64,000 bases of DNA from CAZTNW01 sp964614945 (GTDB taxonomy: Bacteria; Caldisericota; JANLFM01), in assembly GCA_964614945.1 (NCBI GenBank), contig CAZTNW010000001.1:248001-312000 (forward strand), given 5' to 3'. Made by a program: the position numbers and the translations under genes. The notes beneath the pieces were generated by a model. It searched no databases, had not been told where the DNA came from, and worked only from the letters and a program-made list of their open reading frames with translations. Below, piece after piece: positions 26,186 to 34,532 of the stretch (position 1 is the stretch's first letter; each line of letters opens with the position of its first letter).

Positions 26186-27022
26186 CTTGCTAAAAGCTCC
26201 CCTACCCTATCGGGCAACGCCAGGAACTCGTTCCTCCATTCCGGCATCTCCAGCACAAACGGGATGGCCCTGGAGTAAAGCTCGGCGATTTTTCTCATGT
26301 AGGGTATCTCGAGCAAAATCTGGATATTTTTATCACGGCAAAAATCCTCGACCATTCTGTATCCTAAACCAGCCCGATTCAGTACCACTCCGAAAGGAAT
26401 ATTAATCTTCCTTAGGAGCATGACCGTGAGTTTAAGATCGCTCAATCCTAAGGGAGTTGGTTCGGAAACAAGGATACAAAAATCGCTTCCCCTGACCGTC
26501 TCTATTACAGTACAGAAGTTTCCGGCGACGAATCGAGAATAACAGTTTTTTTCGGCTAATTCTCTTTTTTACCTCTTTAATCAACGGGACAGCGAGGGGT
26601 TCTCCGACCTTCAGCTCTCCGTAAACAAAATCCAAACTGCCTGCGGAACCATGTTTTATTAATCCAATTCGGTGGTAATTTTCAGTAATCGCACCGCGAG
26701 GGCATACTAAAGCACAGGCCCCACAACTTTTGCACAGCTCGGGAAATACAAATGCTTTCCGGGGGGTAACAAAAAGGGCGTTGAATTGGCAGAATCGCGC
26801 GCATTTTCCGCAATGATCGCAAAACTCCTCATTGATTAAAGGGACCAAAGTGTTTACCTCTTCCACAGAAGAGAACTCCGGTTTGACAAAGAGATGAGCA
26901 TTTGGCTCCTCCACATCACAATCGAGCAATTGAGTGAAGTCCTGCTCGAGAGAAAGAGCGAGATTGACTGCAACAAGTGTCTTTCCTGTTCCTCCCTTTC
27001 CACTTGCAACAGCGAGGATCAA
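26182..27022 (-). pseudogene. Paralogous ferredoxin-MinD ATPase with two 1-nt deletions
   Basis: Starts MILAVASGKGGTGKT from a TTG (27020-27022), followed by CDVEEPNAHLF and ferredoxin motifs CDHCGKCARFCQFNAL and CKSCGACALVCPRGAI. After RISRKK the frame fails. Reading one base earlier gives TVILDSSPETS, the expected Walker B region, and a second -1 step gives TVIETVRGSDFCILVSEPT, joining the open frame that runs to 26182. The first break is a run of seven A (eight would restore the frame, near 26555); the second is about 35 bases on (near 26520). Adding two bases to the 841-base span makes exactly 281 codons. True mutation or sequencing error cannot be told apart here. Confidence 0.85.
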
Positions 27023-27052
27023 GATTTTTTCACTCGTGCGCGTGCGTTTTTC

Positions 27053-27427
27053 CTAATGTTCATGCGCTTGTTGACAACCTTCCGTCAGCTCTTGGAGTCG
27101 GTTCTCCCTGTAAAGAGTGATCAGATCCTTGACCATGTCTGCGCTCGCCCTGAGGACAGCTACCCCGGCATTCTGAAAGACACTCAAGCCCCTCGGTCCC
27201 ATGCCGCGGACTATAATAGCATTCGGTCCTTCCTTGAGAATGGCATCGTGGACATGTCCCTTGCCTCCAAAGTGTTCGCCGGAATTGGAAACTGTCCTGA
27301 CGCTTAGGATCTCGGCTTTCTCGCTCAATTCCACGAGAGCAAAATAGGGAGCCCTGCCGAAATGATCGGCTAAACGCGCTTCCAATCCTCCCTCGTCTTC
27401 AACTGGCACTGCAATTCTTTCCATCAT
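27053..27427 (-). CDS. NifX/NifB-type iron-molybdenum cofactor family protein
   Basis: 124 residues. IAVPVEDEGGLEARLADHFGRAPYFALVEL, then the conserved HVHDAILKEGPNAIIVRGMGPRGLSVFQNAG-like region (HDAILKEGPNAIIVRGMGP), ending in a His-rich tail CQQAHEH. This domain binds metal-cofactor precursors in nitrogen-fixing organisms and is widespread elsewhere with MinD-like ATPases. GAAGGAGG precedes the start. The ATPase gene follows 30 bases after its TAG. Confidence 0.88.
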   Translation of the reverse strand: MMERIAVPVEDEGGLEARLADHFGRAPYFALVELSEKAEILSVRTVSNSGEHFGGKGHVHDAILKEGPNAIIVRGMGPRGLSVFQNAGVAVLRASADMVKDLITLYRENRLQELTEGCQQAHEH

Positions 27428-27465
27428 GATTCCATGCCTCCTTCTTCAAGGTGAAAAGGTTGAAT

Positions 27466-27861
27466 TCACCCCTCTTCAATCTCTCCTTTTCTTTTCCCTC
27501 CCAGGCCGAAATGATCACCAACACTTGGAGCGGAGGAAGCTTTGTACTCTCCCTTTTTATATTTCTCCACAACCTCCTGCATAACACCAGAAACGCCAGT
27601 GTAGACTTTGATCCCAGCTGCAGAAAGCGCTTCGAAAGCATTGGGACCAACATCCCCTGAAATAACCGCATCGATACCTTGATCGAGCACAATCTGGGCA
27701 GCCCGAACTCCCGCTCCCCCCATGGCGGCGGTTGCCTCGTTGGGAATAACTTTATACCGCATCGTCTCAACATCGATGATTAGAAAGAATGGGCACCGGC
27801 CGAACCTCGAGTCTACATGAGCCGCAAGATCATCTCCAGTAGCAGATATATCGATTTTCAT
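27466..27861 (-). CDS. NifX/NifB-type iron-molybdenum cofactor family protein, second copy
   Basis: 131 residues from the ATG at 27859-27861 (AGAAGG upstream): MKIDISATGDDLAAHVDSRFGRCPFFLI, then GAGVRAAQIVLDQGIDAVISG and GPNAFEALSAAGIKVYTGVSG. The tail GDHFGLGGKRKGEIEEG is charged. Same fold as the preceding entry but only distantly similar, so not a recent duplicate. A palindromic element lies between this gene and the DUF5320-like gene. Confidence 0.88.
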   Translation of the reverse strand: MKIDISATGDDLAAHVDSRFGRCPFFLIIDVETMRYKVIPNEATAAMGGAGVRAAQIVLDQGIDAVISGDVGPNAFEALSAAGIKVYTGVSGVMQEVVEKYKKGEYKASSAPSVGDHFGLGGKRKGEIEEG

Positions 27862-27899
27862 TTGATTTTTTATCCTTCTTTTATTCACGACATTCCGTC

Positions 27900-27927
27900 A
27901 TCAGGGAGAGCATATGCTCGCCCTGAT
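27900..27927. promoter_or_regulatory. 28-bp palindrome containing AGCATATGCT
   Basis: ATCAGGG (27900-27906) and CCCTGAT (27921-27927) flank GAGCATATGCTC (27908-27919); only the pair 27907/27920 fails. The same 10-base core occurs in the promoter of the cluster's DUF134 gene. It sits in the short gap before the second NifX-type gene and may be a second operator or an RNA hairpin. Confidence 0.55.
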
Positions 27928-27938
27928 CTTAAACAAAC

Positions 27939-28253
27939 TCAGCCAGCCTCCTTGATCATCTTCTCCAGCTCGGCGATCCTCTTTTCGAGATCTTTCCTTT
28001 CCTCCAAGAGCGCATCGAGCTCAGCCCTGGCATCTCCTGAAGGAAATAACGGGCTTATCTGTTTGCCCCAGTGATAAAGCTCGGAGGCATGTACAATTCT
28101 GCCGGCGGCATCCTCGTAAAAAGCGTTGGGTCCCCATCTGCACCGACACCCACCTACGTATCGATACCCGACTGGCTGTGATATGTTGGGCATCGAACGC
28201 TTCAGGCCCCGGCCGTACCCGGACCAGCCTCTTCCGTATCCGTACATTTTCAT
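27939..28253 (-). CDS. DUF5320-like small protein
   Basis: 104 residues. Gly/Tyr/Arg-rich start (MYGYGRGWSGYGRGL), a CRCRWGPNAF middle, and a coiled-coil C-terminus (ALLEERKDLEKRIAELEKMIKEAG). This build is typical of the DUF5320 proteins found beside DUF134 and NifX-type genes. Its ATG overlaps the DUF134 stop (ATGA). Function unknown; metal binding through the two cysteines and the aromatic region is possible. Confidence 0.75.
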   Translation of the reverse strand: MKMYGYGRGWSGYGRGLKRSMPNISQPVGYRYVGGCRCRWGPNAFYEDAAGRIVHASELYHWGKQISPLFPSGDARAELDALLEERKDLEKRIAELEKMIKEAG

Positions 28254-28798
28254 TTTTCTCCTTTCTTTTTATCTTCAAATGATCTGTGATGATAAGAGCC
28301 CTCGCGAACCATCACTGATCCGCACTGAGAGCATCTTTCATCCATGCAGGGGACTCCTGCCTGGTGGGGTTTTCTGAATCCGCACTTGGGGCAGACACAA
28401 AAACCTCCAGCCCTCGCACCCTGGCCCATCCTTCCAGCTCTTCTCATTCTGTTACCTCCTCTTCTGAGGCACCTGAATCCTCCGTAAGGCGGTTCAGCTG
28501 CCTCATCTTCGCTGTATATTGGTCCACCCTCGATGCGCAGGACTTTGCTTAAAACAAGGGCCTCCGCTACCTTCATGCGGGCCGAATTCAAAATTCGACC
28601 GAAAGTGGGACGGGAAATCCCCATCCTCTCTGCAGCTTCCTCCTGATAGAGAGCTTCAAGATCGGCCAGCCTCATAGCTTCAAGCTCGTCTAGAGTTAAA
28701 ATGACCTCTTCCGACCCGGAACACGAGTATTTTTCGGGCCGGAAGCAACGGCCCGACGGAAAATACCCTATTCTCCTGGGATAAAATGGTCTCGGCAT
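28250..28798 (-). CDS. DUF134 family DNA-binding regulator
   Basis: 182 residues from the ATG at 28796-28798 with AAGGA upstream; a TTG at 28804 is possible. After a PRRIGYFP start, it has ILTLDELEAMRLADLEALYQEEAAERMGISRPTFGRIL-type sequence (core EEAAERMGISRPTFGRIL), a sigma-70 region 4-like helix-turn-helix. The C-terminus holds two CxxC pairs (CPKCGF and CSQCG), a likely zinc ribbon or metal sensor. First gene of the MinD-NifX cluster and the likely binder of the palindrome in its own promoter. Confidence 0.88.
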   Translation of the reverse strand: MPRPFYPRRIGYFPSGRCFRPEKYSCSGSEEVILTLDELEAMRLADLEALYQEEAAERMGISRPTFGRILNSARMKVAEALVLSKVLRIEGGPIYSEDEAAEPPYGGFRCLRRGGNRMRRAGRMGQGARAGGFCVCPKCGFRKPHQAGVPCMDERCSQCGSVMVREGSYHHRSFEDKKKGEK

Positions 28799-28818
28799 AT
28801 TCAATCCTTTTTAATAGA

Positions 28819-28846
28819 ATTATAAGCATATGCTCATAATTGTCAA
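28819..28846 (-). promoter_or_regulatory. Promoter of the DUF134 cluster with a palindromic operator in the spacer
   Basis: On the minus strand TTGACA (28841-28846), 16 bases, TATAAT (28819-28824). The palindrome TTATAAGCATATGCTCATAA (28820-28839, one mismatched pair) covers the spacer and the -10 box, with perfect core AGCATATGCT at 28825-28834. Protein bound here would block RNA polymerase. Confidence 0.75.
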
Positions 28847-28953
28847 AATTTTCCAGTATAATAATCGAGACTTCGGTGCAGGATGATTAGGACTTTAAGA
28901 AATTGATGTGGCCTTTTCAGGCCCCATCAATCAGGTTTCAGGACTGACCGGTT

Positions 28954-29946
28954 CTATGCTTCTTCAGAGTGGGCTACAGCAAGAAGGGCATCGCCTTGGT
29001 TAACTGCAAGAGAGGTCAGGAGGAAAACAACTGTTCCATCATTTTCAGCTATCACCGAAGTTAGATTCTTTCCGAAAAAGTCGCTGATTTCTCCCAACGT
29101 CTGTCCCTTGTAAACATTCTGCCCGCAAGAAACGGCAGGGTACCACATCCCGCTGACAGGCGATTTCATCCAATTCTCTTCAAGGAAAACCCTGATCTTG
29201 GTTTTTTTATCACCCACGATCAGAGCCGCCATTCTGTCGACAGCCCGGGCTGTCAGGCAGTCCAGACTATTCAGGACGCGGTAGACCCCACTCTTTAACA
29301 GCTCTATTGCTTCTGTCGAAAGAATCCCTTGCTGCCCGGCTTCGGCAATCATAGATGGTTTTCCAATGTTGACTGCGGCTTCGTAGGTAGATCCAGAGGT
29401 CCTGGATCTGATAATATTGGGAATGCCGAAGTGCATTGCCAAGGCTTTGCTTTTTGCCTCGAGTTCGGTGGTGGGCCCAGGTTGATAGAGAGTGAAGGGG
29501 ATCAGAGCCTCTACAATATCGCCGCCATGCAGATCCAGATAAAAATCAGCAGGTAGAATCAAACTCTGCATTACTTGATGAGCAAGGCGCTCGCTAGGGG
29601 TACCCTCGGAATTGCCAGGAAAATATCGATTCAGATTTCTCTCGTCTAAGGGGCTCAGAAAAGCCCGGCGAGAGAAGAATCCGGACACGTTAATGATCGG
29701 GCTCACTATGACTGTCCCGCCTAAATCCTCGGGTTTGAGCTCGAGGGTGATTTCTTTGGCCGCCTGGATCGAGGAATATTCGCACCCATGAATCCCTCCG
29801 GTGACCGTTACAATAGGGGAAGATTTCTCTCCCCTTATAACAGTCACGGGCGGCCAAAATTCTTCCGGTATTCCCCCAACAGGAAGGAAACCAGATGATT
29901 TTTCATTTGGTCCGATTTTGATACTTCCGATAACTAGTTTGGGCAT
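28954..29946 (-). CDS. Succinylglutamate desuccinylase/aspartoacylase family zinc deacylase
   Basis: 330 residues from the ATG at 29944-29946. Zinc ligands in GGIHGCEYSS (HxxE) and later the histidine of FYLDLHGGD; substrate arginine region NLNRYFPG. Related enzymes remove acyl groups from N-acyl amino acids or act as M14-like carboxypeptidases. The longer frame to 30021 would overlap the upstream gene by 56 bases and lacks family similarity. It starts 19 bases after the SLH oligopeptide-binding gene, suggesting it acts on an imported peptide or N-acyl amino acid. Confidence 0.85.
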   Translation of the reverse strand: MPKLVIGSIKIGPNEKSSGFLPVGGIPEEFWPPVTVIRGEKSSPIVTVTGGIHGCEYSSIQAAKEITLELKPEDLGGTVIVSPIINVSGFFSRRAFLSPLDERNLNRYFPGNSEGTPSERLAHQVMQSLILPADFYLDLHGGDIVEALIPFTLYQPGPTTELEAKSKALAMHFGIPNIIRSRTSGSTYEAAVNIGKPSMIAEAGQQGILSTEAIELLKSGVYRVLNSLDCLTARAVDRMAALIVGDKKTKIRVFLEENWMKSPVSGMWYPAVSCGQNVYKGQTLGEISDFFGKNLTSVIAENDGTVVFLLTSLAVNQGDALLAVAHSEEA

Positions 29947-29965
29947 AATACAGAAGCTCGAGACA

Positions 29966-32116
29966 CTATGGCACAATCCAGATTGTATTGAAGTTTTCGA
30001 TTTGAGTGGGATTGACCACATAACCTCTGACTTGGCTGGAGATAATTACAGGAGTCAAAGTGTGGCAGATAAAAACCCTCGGACAATCTTCGTGGATGAT
30101 TAAAGCAGTCTGCTCGTAGAGAGCTTCCCTTTTCATAATGTCTGTTTCCACACGAGCATCGTTAATGAGTTTAAAAACTTCCGCATTTTCATAGAACCCG
30201 CCTTCCGCTCCCTTGCCGCCAAAAGGTGGGTACAGGAAATTATCGGGGTCACCATTGTCGCCCATCCATCCGGCCATCCAAATGGAGAGCTTGCCGGAAC
30301 GCCAGTCTGAGAGATAGGCACTCCAATCCTCTGTTTTCAAATTTACTGTCAAACCAATCTTGTTGAGGCCAGCAGCGATGGCTTCGGCCATTCCTTTGGG
30401 GTCGGGAAAGTACCCTCTCGGGTTAGACATGTACCAGAAATCTATCGCTGGAAGACCTTCGGGGGCAGCTTCAGCGAGAAGAGCGGCTGCTGCTTCTGGA
30501 TCATACGGATAGTCCTGAAGCTCTTTATTATATCCCCAGAGGGAGGGGGGTAGAAACTGGTTGGCTACAATTCCAAATTCACCCAGGAAAGCGCTCACTA
30601 TCGCGCTCTTATTTATGGCCATAGTGATGGCCTTACGTACCCTAACGTCATCGAATGGCGGGCTGTTCACCCTGAACATAATCGTTCCGATATTCAAGGA
30701 AGGGCGCAAAAGGACCTGGAGGGAACTTTCATTCTTCGCGGCAATGGCATCCTCGACATTGACTCCCTCCATTCCCTGGATTTCACCGACTTTCAAGGCC
30801 AGGCATCGAGCCGAATTATCCGGAATCACACGGAAAACGAGCTGGTCGACCTTGGCCTTCTCACCCCAGTACTCTGAGTTGCGCAGCAAGGTCATGTTGT
30901 CATCCTTAACCCAATCAGCAAATTTGAATGGTCCTGTACCTATTGGGGGATAGGAAGGATTGGTTCCGTAGTTCTCAGCCCCCTGGGTCTGTATGGCCAA
31001 AGGGGAAGAGATAGCAAAGGGAAACTCCGTCAAAACGCTGAGAAATGGCGAGAACGGCTGGCTGAAAGTGAATTGAACGGTGTATTCTTCAATTTTCTTC
31101 ACGTCCGTCAGAATACAGCCTTCTTCTCCTTTGAATCCGCCAAAAGTATAGGAGCACGCATCAAAATTGCTACCCTTATGATAAGGATTATCAGCATCCC
31201 ACCAGCGCTCGAAGTTGAAGACAACAGCATCGGCATTGAAGCCTGTCCCGTCATGAAACTTGACCCCTTCACGCAGATTAAATGTCCATGTGAGACTGTC
31301 TTTGGAAACATTCCAGCTTGTAGCAAGGCTTGGACCGACCAGCGTAGATTCCCCCTTCAAAGCCACGAGGGTATCGAAAATCTGGCTGGTAGCCCTACCA
31401 ACCTCGTTATCCCAGGGACCTGCCGGATCTAAAGAGGGAGAATCTGCGCCGCGGGCAAAAATAAAGGTGCCGCCGAAAGAGATCTCTTTTATTCTGTCGG
31501 CTATGGTAGCGGCTTCTGCGCGAGTAATCTGATCTTTAGGACGGAATGCGCCCGAAGGGTCACCTTTCATCAACTTATTGGCAATTGCAGCCTCGACAGA
31601 GTTTTTTGCCCAATCGGAAATCAGTGAGGCATCGGAAACTGAAGGCAGAACTGATTCCAATTCACTATTAAGGGTGATTTCCGTCTCATCGATCTCCTTT
31701 ATCGCGACTGCAATTTTTGCGGCTTCCTCACGCGTTATTGGAGAATTGGGCTTGAAGGCGCCATCAGGATAGCCAGATACCGTACCGGCGATAACGGCAG
31801 CCATTACGTTGCCGAAAAACCAGTCGTCCGAGCCGACATCACTGAATTGGGAATCCGAACTATAGACAGGAATAATCCCCAAGGCCGAGGAGAGAATCTT
31901 CAGAAACTCAGCCCTGGTTACAGGGTTGTCCGGCCGGAAAGTTCCATCGGGATAACCGGAAATGAGACCCGACTCCATCAAACTCACTACGGTTTGCTCC
32001 GCCCAGTGACCTGAAATGTCCGGGGTGGAAGCGTAACCCGAAGGTAGAACAGGCAGGGCCATGAAGAGACAAACAACAAGAGTTACCGACAAGACACGCC
32101 CAAGAAACTTTTTCAT
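29966..32116 (-). CDS. SLH-domain fused oligopeptide-binding protein (SBP_bac_5)
   Basis: 716 residues. Signal peptide (about 1-29, VTLVVCLFMALPVLPSGYAS), three SLH repeats (about 33-210; each with HWAEQTV or similar, and SGYPDGTFRPDNPVTRAEF, SGYPDGAFKPNSPITREEA, KGDPSGAFRPKDQITRAEA), then a full family 5 solute-binding domain (about 220-716: WNVSKDSLTWTFNLREGVKFHDG, and YGTNPSYPPIGTGPF). No lipobox cysteine, so the SLH modules take over the anchoring task. Strong ribosome site AGGAGGTAATCTA. No permease genes lie nearby. Confidence 0.93.
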   Translation of the reverse strand: MKKFLGRVLSVTLVVCLFMALPVLPSGYASTPDISGHWAEQTVVSLMESGLISGYPDGTFRPDNPVTRAEFLKILSSALGIIPVYSSDSQFSDVGSDDWFFGNVMAAVIAGTVSGYPDGAFKPNSPITREEAAKIAVAIKEIDETEITLNSELESVLPSVSDASLISDWAKNSVEAAIANKLMKGDPSGAFRPKDQITRAEAATIADRIKEISFGGTFIFARGADSPSLDPAGPWDNEVGRATSQIFDTLVALKGESTLVGPSLATSWNVSKDSLTWTFNLREGVKFHDGTGFNADAVVFNFERWWDADNPYHKGSNFDACSYTFGGFKGEEGCILTDVKKIEEYTVQFTFSQPFSPFLSVLTEFPFAISSPLAIQTQGAENYGTNPSYPPIGTGPFKFADWVKDDNMTLLRNSEYWGEKAKVDQLVFRVIPDNSARCLALKVGEIQGMEGVNVEDAIAAKNESSLQVLLRPSLNIGTIMFRVNSPPFDDVRVRKAITMAINKSAIVSAFLGEFGIVANQFLPPSLWGYNKELQDYPYDPEAAAALLAEAAPEGLPAIDFWYMSNPRGYFPDPKGMAEAIAAGLNKIGLTVNLKTEDWSAYLSDWRSGKLSIWMAGWMGDNGDPDNFLYPPFGGKGAEGGFYENAEVFKLINDARVETDIMKREALYEQTALIIHEDCPRVFICHTLTPVIISSQVRGYVVNPTQIENFNTIWIVP

Positions 32117-32637
32117 TAGATTACCTCCTGGTTAAAATGGAATTCACTTAAATATTACATTTTTGACTGAGATAAGTATTATAAAAAACATAAAATTTCG
32201 CATTTAAAACTTTGCACTGCAATTTTATTAAAACAATGGCTGTAAGCTCACTCAGTTAATCGCGTCTCTGACTTTCAATGAATCTTGTATTTTCTGGAAA
32301 CGGGTTACGCCAGGGGTCGGGTCGGATAAATAAAGCGGAAGAGTCCTGAGTCCTCAGATAAACCCGGAGGATTTCCACTGCGGAATGCAGGCATTAGCTC
32401 GCTCGAATATCTTGCGAATTAGGAATCGAAGAGTTAGGGGAAAAGGACCGCTGCGCTGTGCGTCAATGCGTAAATGTCAGGCACTTCTTCAACTGTTCCC
32501 AGTGCTCGGATTTTCCTTGCCCGATACTCAAGAAAAGGGGCGTCATAAAATTCGGGTGTCTCGATAATACCAGGAGATAAGAGAAAAAGGAGTGCGAGTA
32601 TGGATCGATGAACAATGGGAAAGGGAAAAATGACCCT
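32117..32637. other. Intergenic region
   Basis: 521 bases between two minus-strand genes. The right end must hold the promoter of the SLH-binding protein: it is very AT-rich, with a TATAAT on the minus strand near 32180. The rest has no gene or RNA structure I can recognise. Confidence 0.4.
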
Positions 32638-33387
32638 TTATCCGGGCAAACCGTAGGAGACGCTTCTCTGCCTCCTGCGCAGTTCGTAAAGGACAACGCC
32701 ACAGGCGACGCTCACATTCAGGGAATTAACCTGACCGAACATGGGGATTTTCAGGATGAAATCGCATTTTTTCAGAAGAAGAGGTCGCACTCCCTGGCCC
32801 TCGGAGCCAACGATCAAAACAAGAGGGGGATTCAATGAAGCAGAGTAAAGATCATCTCCCCTCTTCACGTTGGTGCCCGCCAACCAGTACCCCTTCTCCT
32901 TAAACCCATCGATCAGAAAGGCCAAGCTTGGCGCGCGACAGATGCTCAGGTGATGAATGGCTCCGGCTGATGTTTTGAAAACCACAGGAGAGAACGGGGC
33001 GGTGCGGTGAAGGCTGACGCCCACTCCATCCACTCCGCTCGCCTCTGCCGTGCGAAGCAGAGCCCCCAGATTCTGCGGATCCTGGATCTGATCGAGAAGG
33101 AGTACGATGGAGGATGGACCCCCTCTCATTGTTTGAAGAAAAGCGGAAGGAGAAAGAAAGTTTTCGGTATGGACCAGGGCAGCAATCCCCTGGGCCTTTT
33201 CTCCGAAGCGTCGTGTGAATTCTTGCGTAAAAAAACTCTCCACAGATATCCCCTTCTCTTTAGCCTCTCTGAGCAGTAATTCGATCTCCCGGGATGGCCT
33301 GGAAACGTAAAAGATCCTTCGCACGCTGACAGACGATTTCAGAGCTTCGCGGACCGGATTGATCCCGTAGATAATTCGCTCAGTCAT
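32638..33387 (-). CDS. rlmB: 23S rRNA 2'-O-methyltransferase (RlmB/TrmH family)
   Basis: 249 residues. N-terminal substrate-binding domain IYGINPVREAL, then the SPOUT domain with the three family motifs: QDPQNLGALLRTAEASG, VIVGSEGQGVRP-like (LIVGSEGQGVRPLLL) and IPMFGQVNSLNVSVACGVVLYE. It methylates G2251 in the peptidyl transferase centre, or a related site. Overlaps the end of ispF by 8 bases. Last gene of the greA-to-rlmB run. Confidence 0.92.
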   Translation of the reverse strand: MTERIIYGINPVREALKSSVSVRRIFYVSRPSREIELLLREAKEKGISVESFFTQEFTRRFGEKAQGIAALVHTENFLSPSAFLQTMRGGPSSIVLLLDQIQDPQNLGALLRTAEASGVDGVGVSLHRTAPFSPVVFKTSAGAIHHLSICRAPSLAFLIDGFKEKGYWLAGTNVKRGDDLYSASLNPPLVLIVGSEGQGVRPLLLKKCDFILKIPMFGQVNSLNVSVACGVVLYELRRRQRSVSYGLPG

Positions 33388-33850
33388 TCTTTTCTAAAAG
33401 GACGGTGGCCACTGCCAGGACCCCTTCTCCCCGGCCGACAAAACCCAGGCGCTCTGCGGTAGAGGCCTTTATGTTCACTGCCGCTCCGTCAAAAACCTTC
33501 TGCAGGCCTTCGAGCATCGATTGGCGAAAAGGAGCGACCTTCGGTTTTTCGATAATAAGAGAGATATCGGCATTTACAAGAGCAAAACCGAGGTCTGTCA
33601 TTTTTCGCCTTACGACGCTCAAAAGTTCCAGGCTTGAAACATCCTTCCACTCAGGGGTAGAGGGGAAGAAAAACCCGATATCCGGCAGGCCCAAGGCTCC
33701 AAGGATCGCATCCATCAAAGCATGGAGGGCAACATCGCCGTCTGAATGACCGGCAAGTCCTTCTTTCGCAGGAATTTCTATCCCGCAAAGGATCAGCCGT
33801 CGAGCGGAAGAAAAAGCATGGACATCCATTCCTACCCCGACCCTGAACAA
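33380..33850 (-). CDS. ispF: 2-C-methyl-D-erythritol 2,4-cyclodiphosphate synthase
   Basis: 156 residues, normal length. GVGMDVHAF holds the first zinc ligands (DxH), followed by GHSDGDVALHALMDAILGALGLPDIG and the C-terminal ERLGFVGRGEGVLAVATVLL. Catalyses the cyclisation step of the MEP isoprenoid pathway. Two bases after ispD. Confidence 0.96.
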   Translation of the reverse strand: MFRVGVGMDVHAFSSARRLILCGIEIPAKEGLAGHSDGDVALHALMDAILGALGLPDIGFFFPSTPEWKDVSSLELLSVVRRKMTDLGFALVNADISLIIEKPKVAPFRQSMLEGLQKVFDGAAVNIKASTAERLGFVGRGEGVLAVATVLLEKND

Positions 33851-33851
33851 C

Positions 33852-34529
33852 TCAGACCCAACCTTTCTCTTTAAGAATTCGCTCTGCCTGGAAAAAGTCC
33901 AGGCAGGTGGTTACCTTCACATTCTCTTCCTCGCCTCGTACCCCCTGCACTTCCCCTCCCAGCTCTTCAACCAGGGAGGCGTCGTCCAGAGCATCAACCC
34001 TTGTCTTTGTCCTCTCATGTGCTTTCAAGAAAAGGTCCCGATGAAAGCCCTGCGGTGTCTGGGTAAAAAAGTATCCTTCTTTCCCCAGTGTGGCAGTCAC
34101 TCCCAGGTCAGGATCACAGGTTTTGATCGTCTCTCTCACCGGCAGGACCGGAGTTACGGCTGGAAAGAATTCAAGTGCCGTCAGAATCCTGTCTAAAAGT
34201 TCAGTGCTCAGGCATGGCCTCGCTCCATCGTGAACGAGAACCAATGGCTCTTCCTCCAAAGCAGCTATTCCTCTACGCACGGACTCCTGGCGTTCCTTTC
34301 CACCAGGAATAATGGCCTTCACCTTGCTCCCCTCCTGATAAAGAGCTCGCCCCTCAGTAAGTCTGTCGGGATGAACTACGATTATTATCTTCGTAATATC
34401 AGGGTGTCGCAGGAAGGGGTCAAGTGCCCAACTCAAGAGTGGCCGCCCAAGGAGATGCTTGAAGATTTTGTCCTCTCCGAATCTGCTCGCGCTACCGGCA
34501 GCCACGACAATCGCGGCCACTTGCTTCAC
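33852..34529 (-). CDS. ispD: 2-C-methyl-D-erythritol 4-phosphate cytidylyltransferase
   Basis: 225 residues. VVAAGSASRFGEDKIFKHLLGRPLL-type CTP-binding start (core AAGSASRFG), VHDGARP, and QTPQGFHRDLF near the C-terminus. Makes CDP-ME in the MEP pathway. Directly upstream of ispF and three bases after the PIN/TRAM gene. Confidence 0.95.
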   Translation of the reverse strand: MKQVAAIVVAAGSASRFGEDKIFKHLLGRPLLSWALDPFLRHPDITKIIIVVHPDRLTEGRALYQEGSKVKAIIPGGKERQESVRRGIAALEEEPLVLVHDGARPCLSTELLDRILTALEFFPAVTPVLPVRETIKTCDPDLGVTATLGKEGYFFTQTPQGFHRDLFLKAHERTKTRVDALDDASLVEELGGEVQGVRGEEENVKVTTCLDFFQAERILKEKGWV

Positions 34530-34532
34530 TTC

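Noticed and set aside
25793..26405. Two long plus-strand frames (161 and 201 codons)
   Set aside because: Antisense shadows of the ferredoxin-MinD genes, whose motifs lie on the minus strand.
26515..26565. Programmed -1 frameshift at the A7 run
   Set aside because: The run alone would allow slippage, but a second independent shift 35 bases later is still needed, so deletion or sequencing error is simpler.
27020..27055. Read-through fusion of the first NifX-type gene and the MinD-like ATPase, which share a frame across one TAG
   Set aside because: Both proteins have natural ends (His-rich tail, canonical MILAVASGKGG start), so the shared frame is likely chance.
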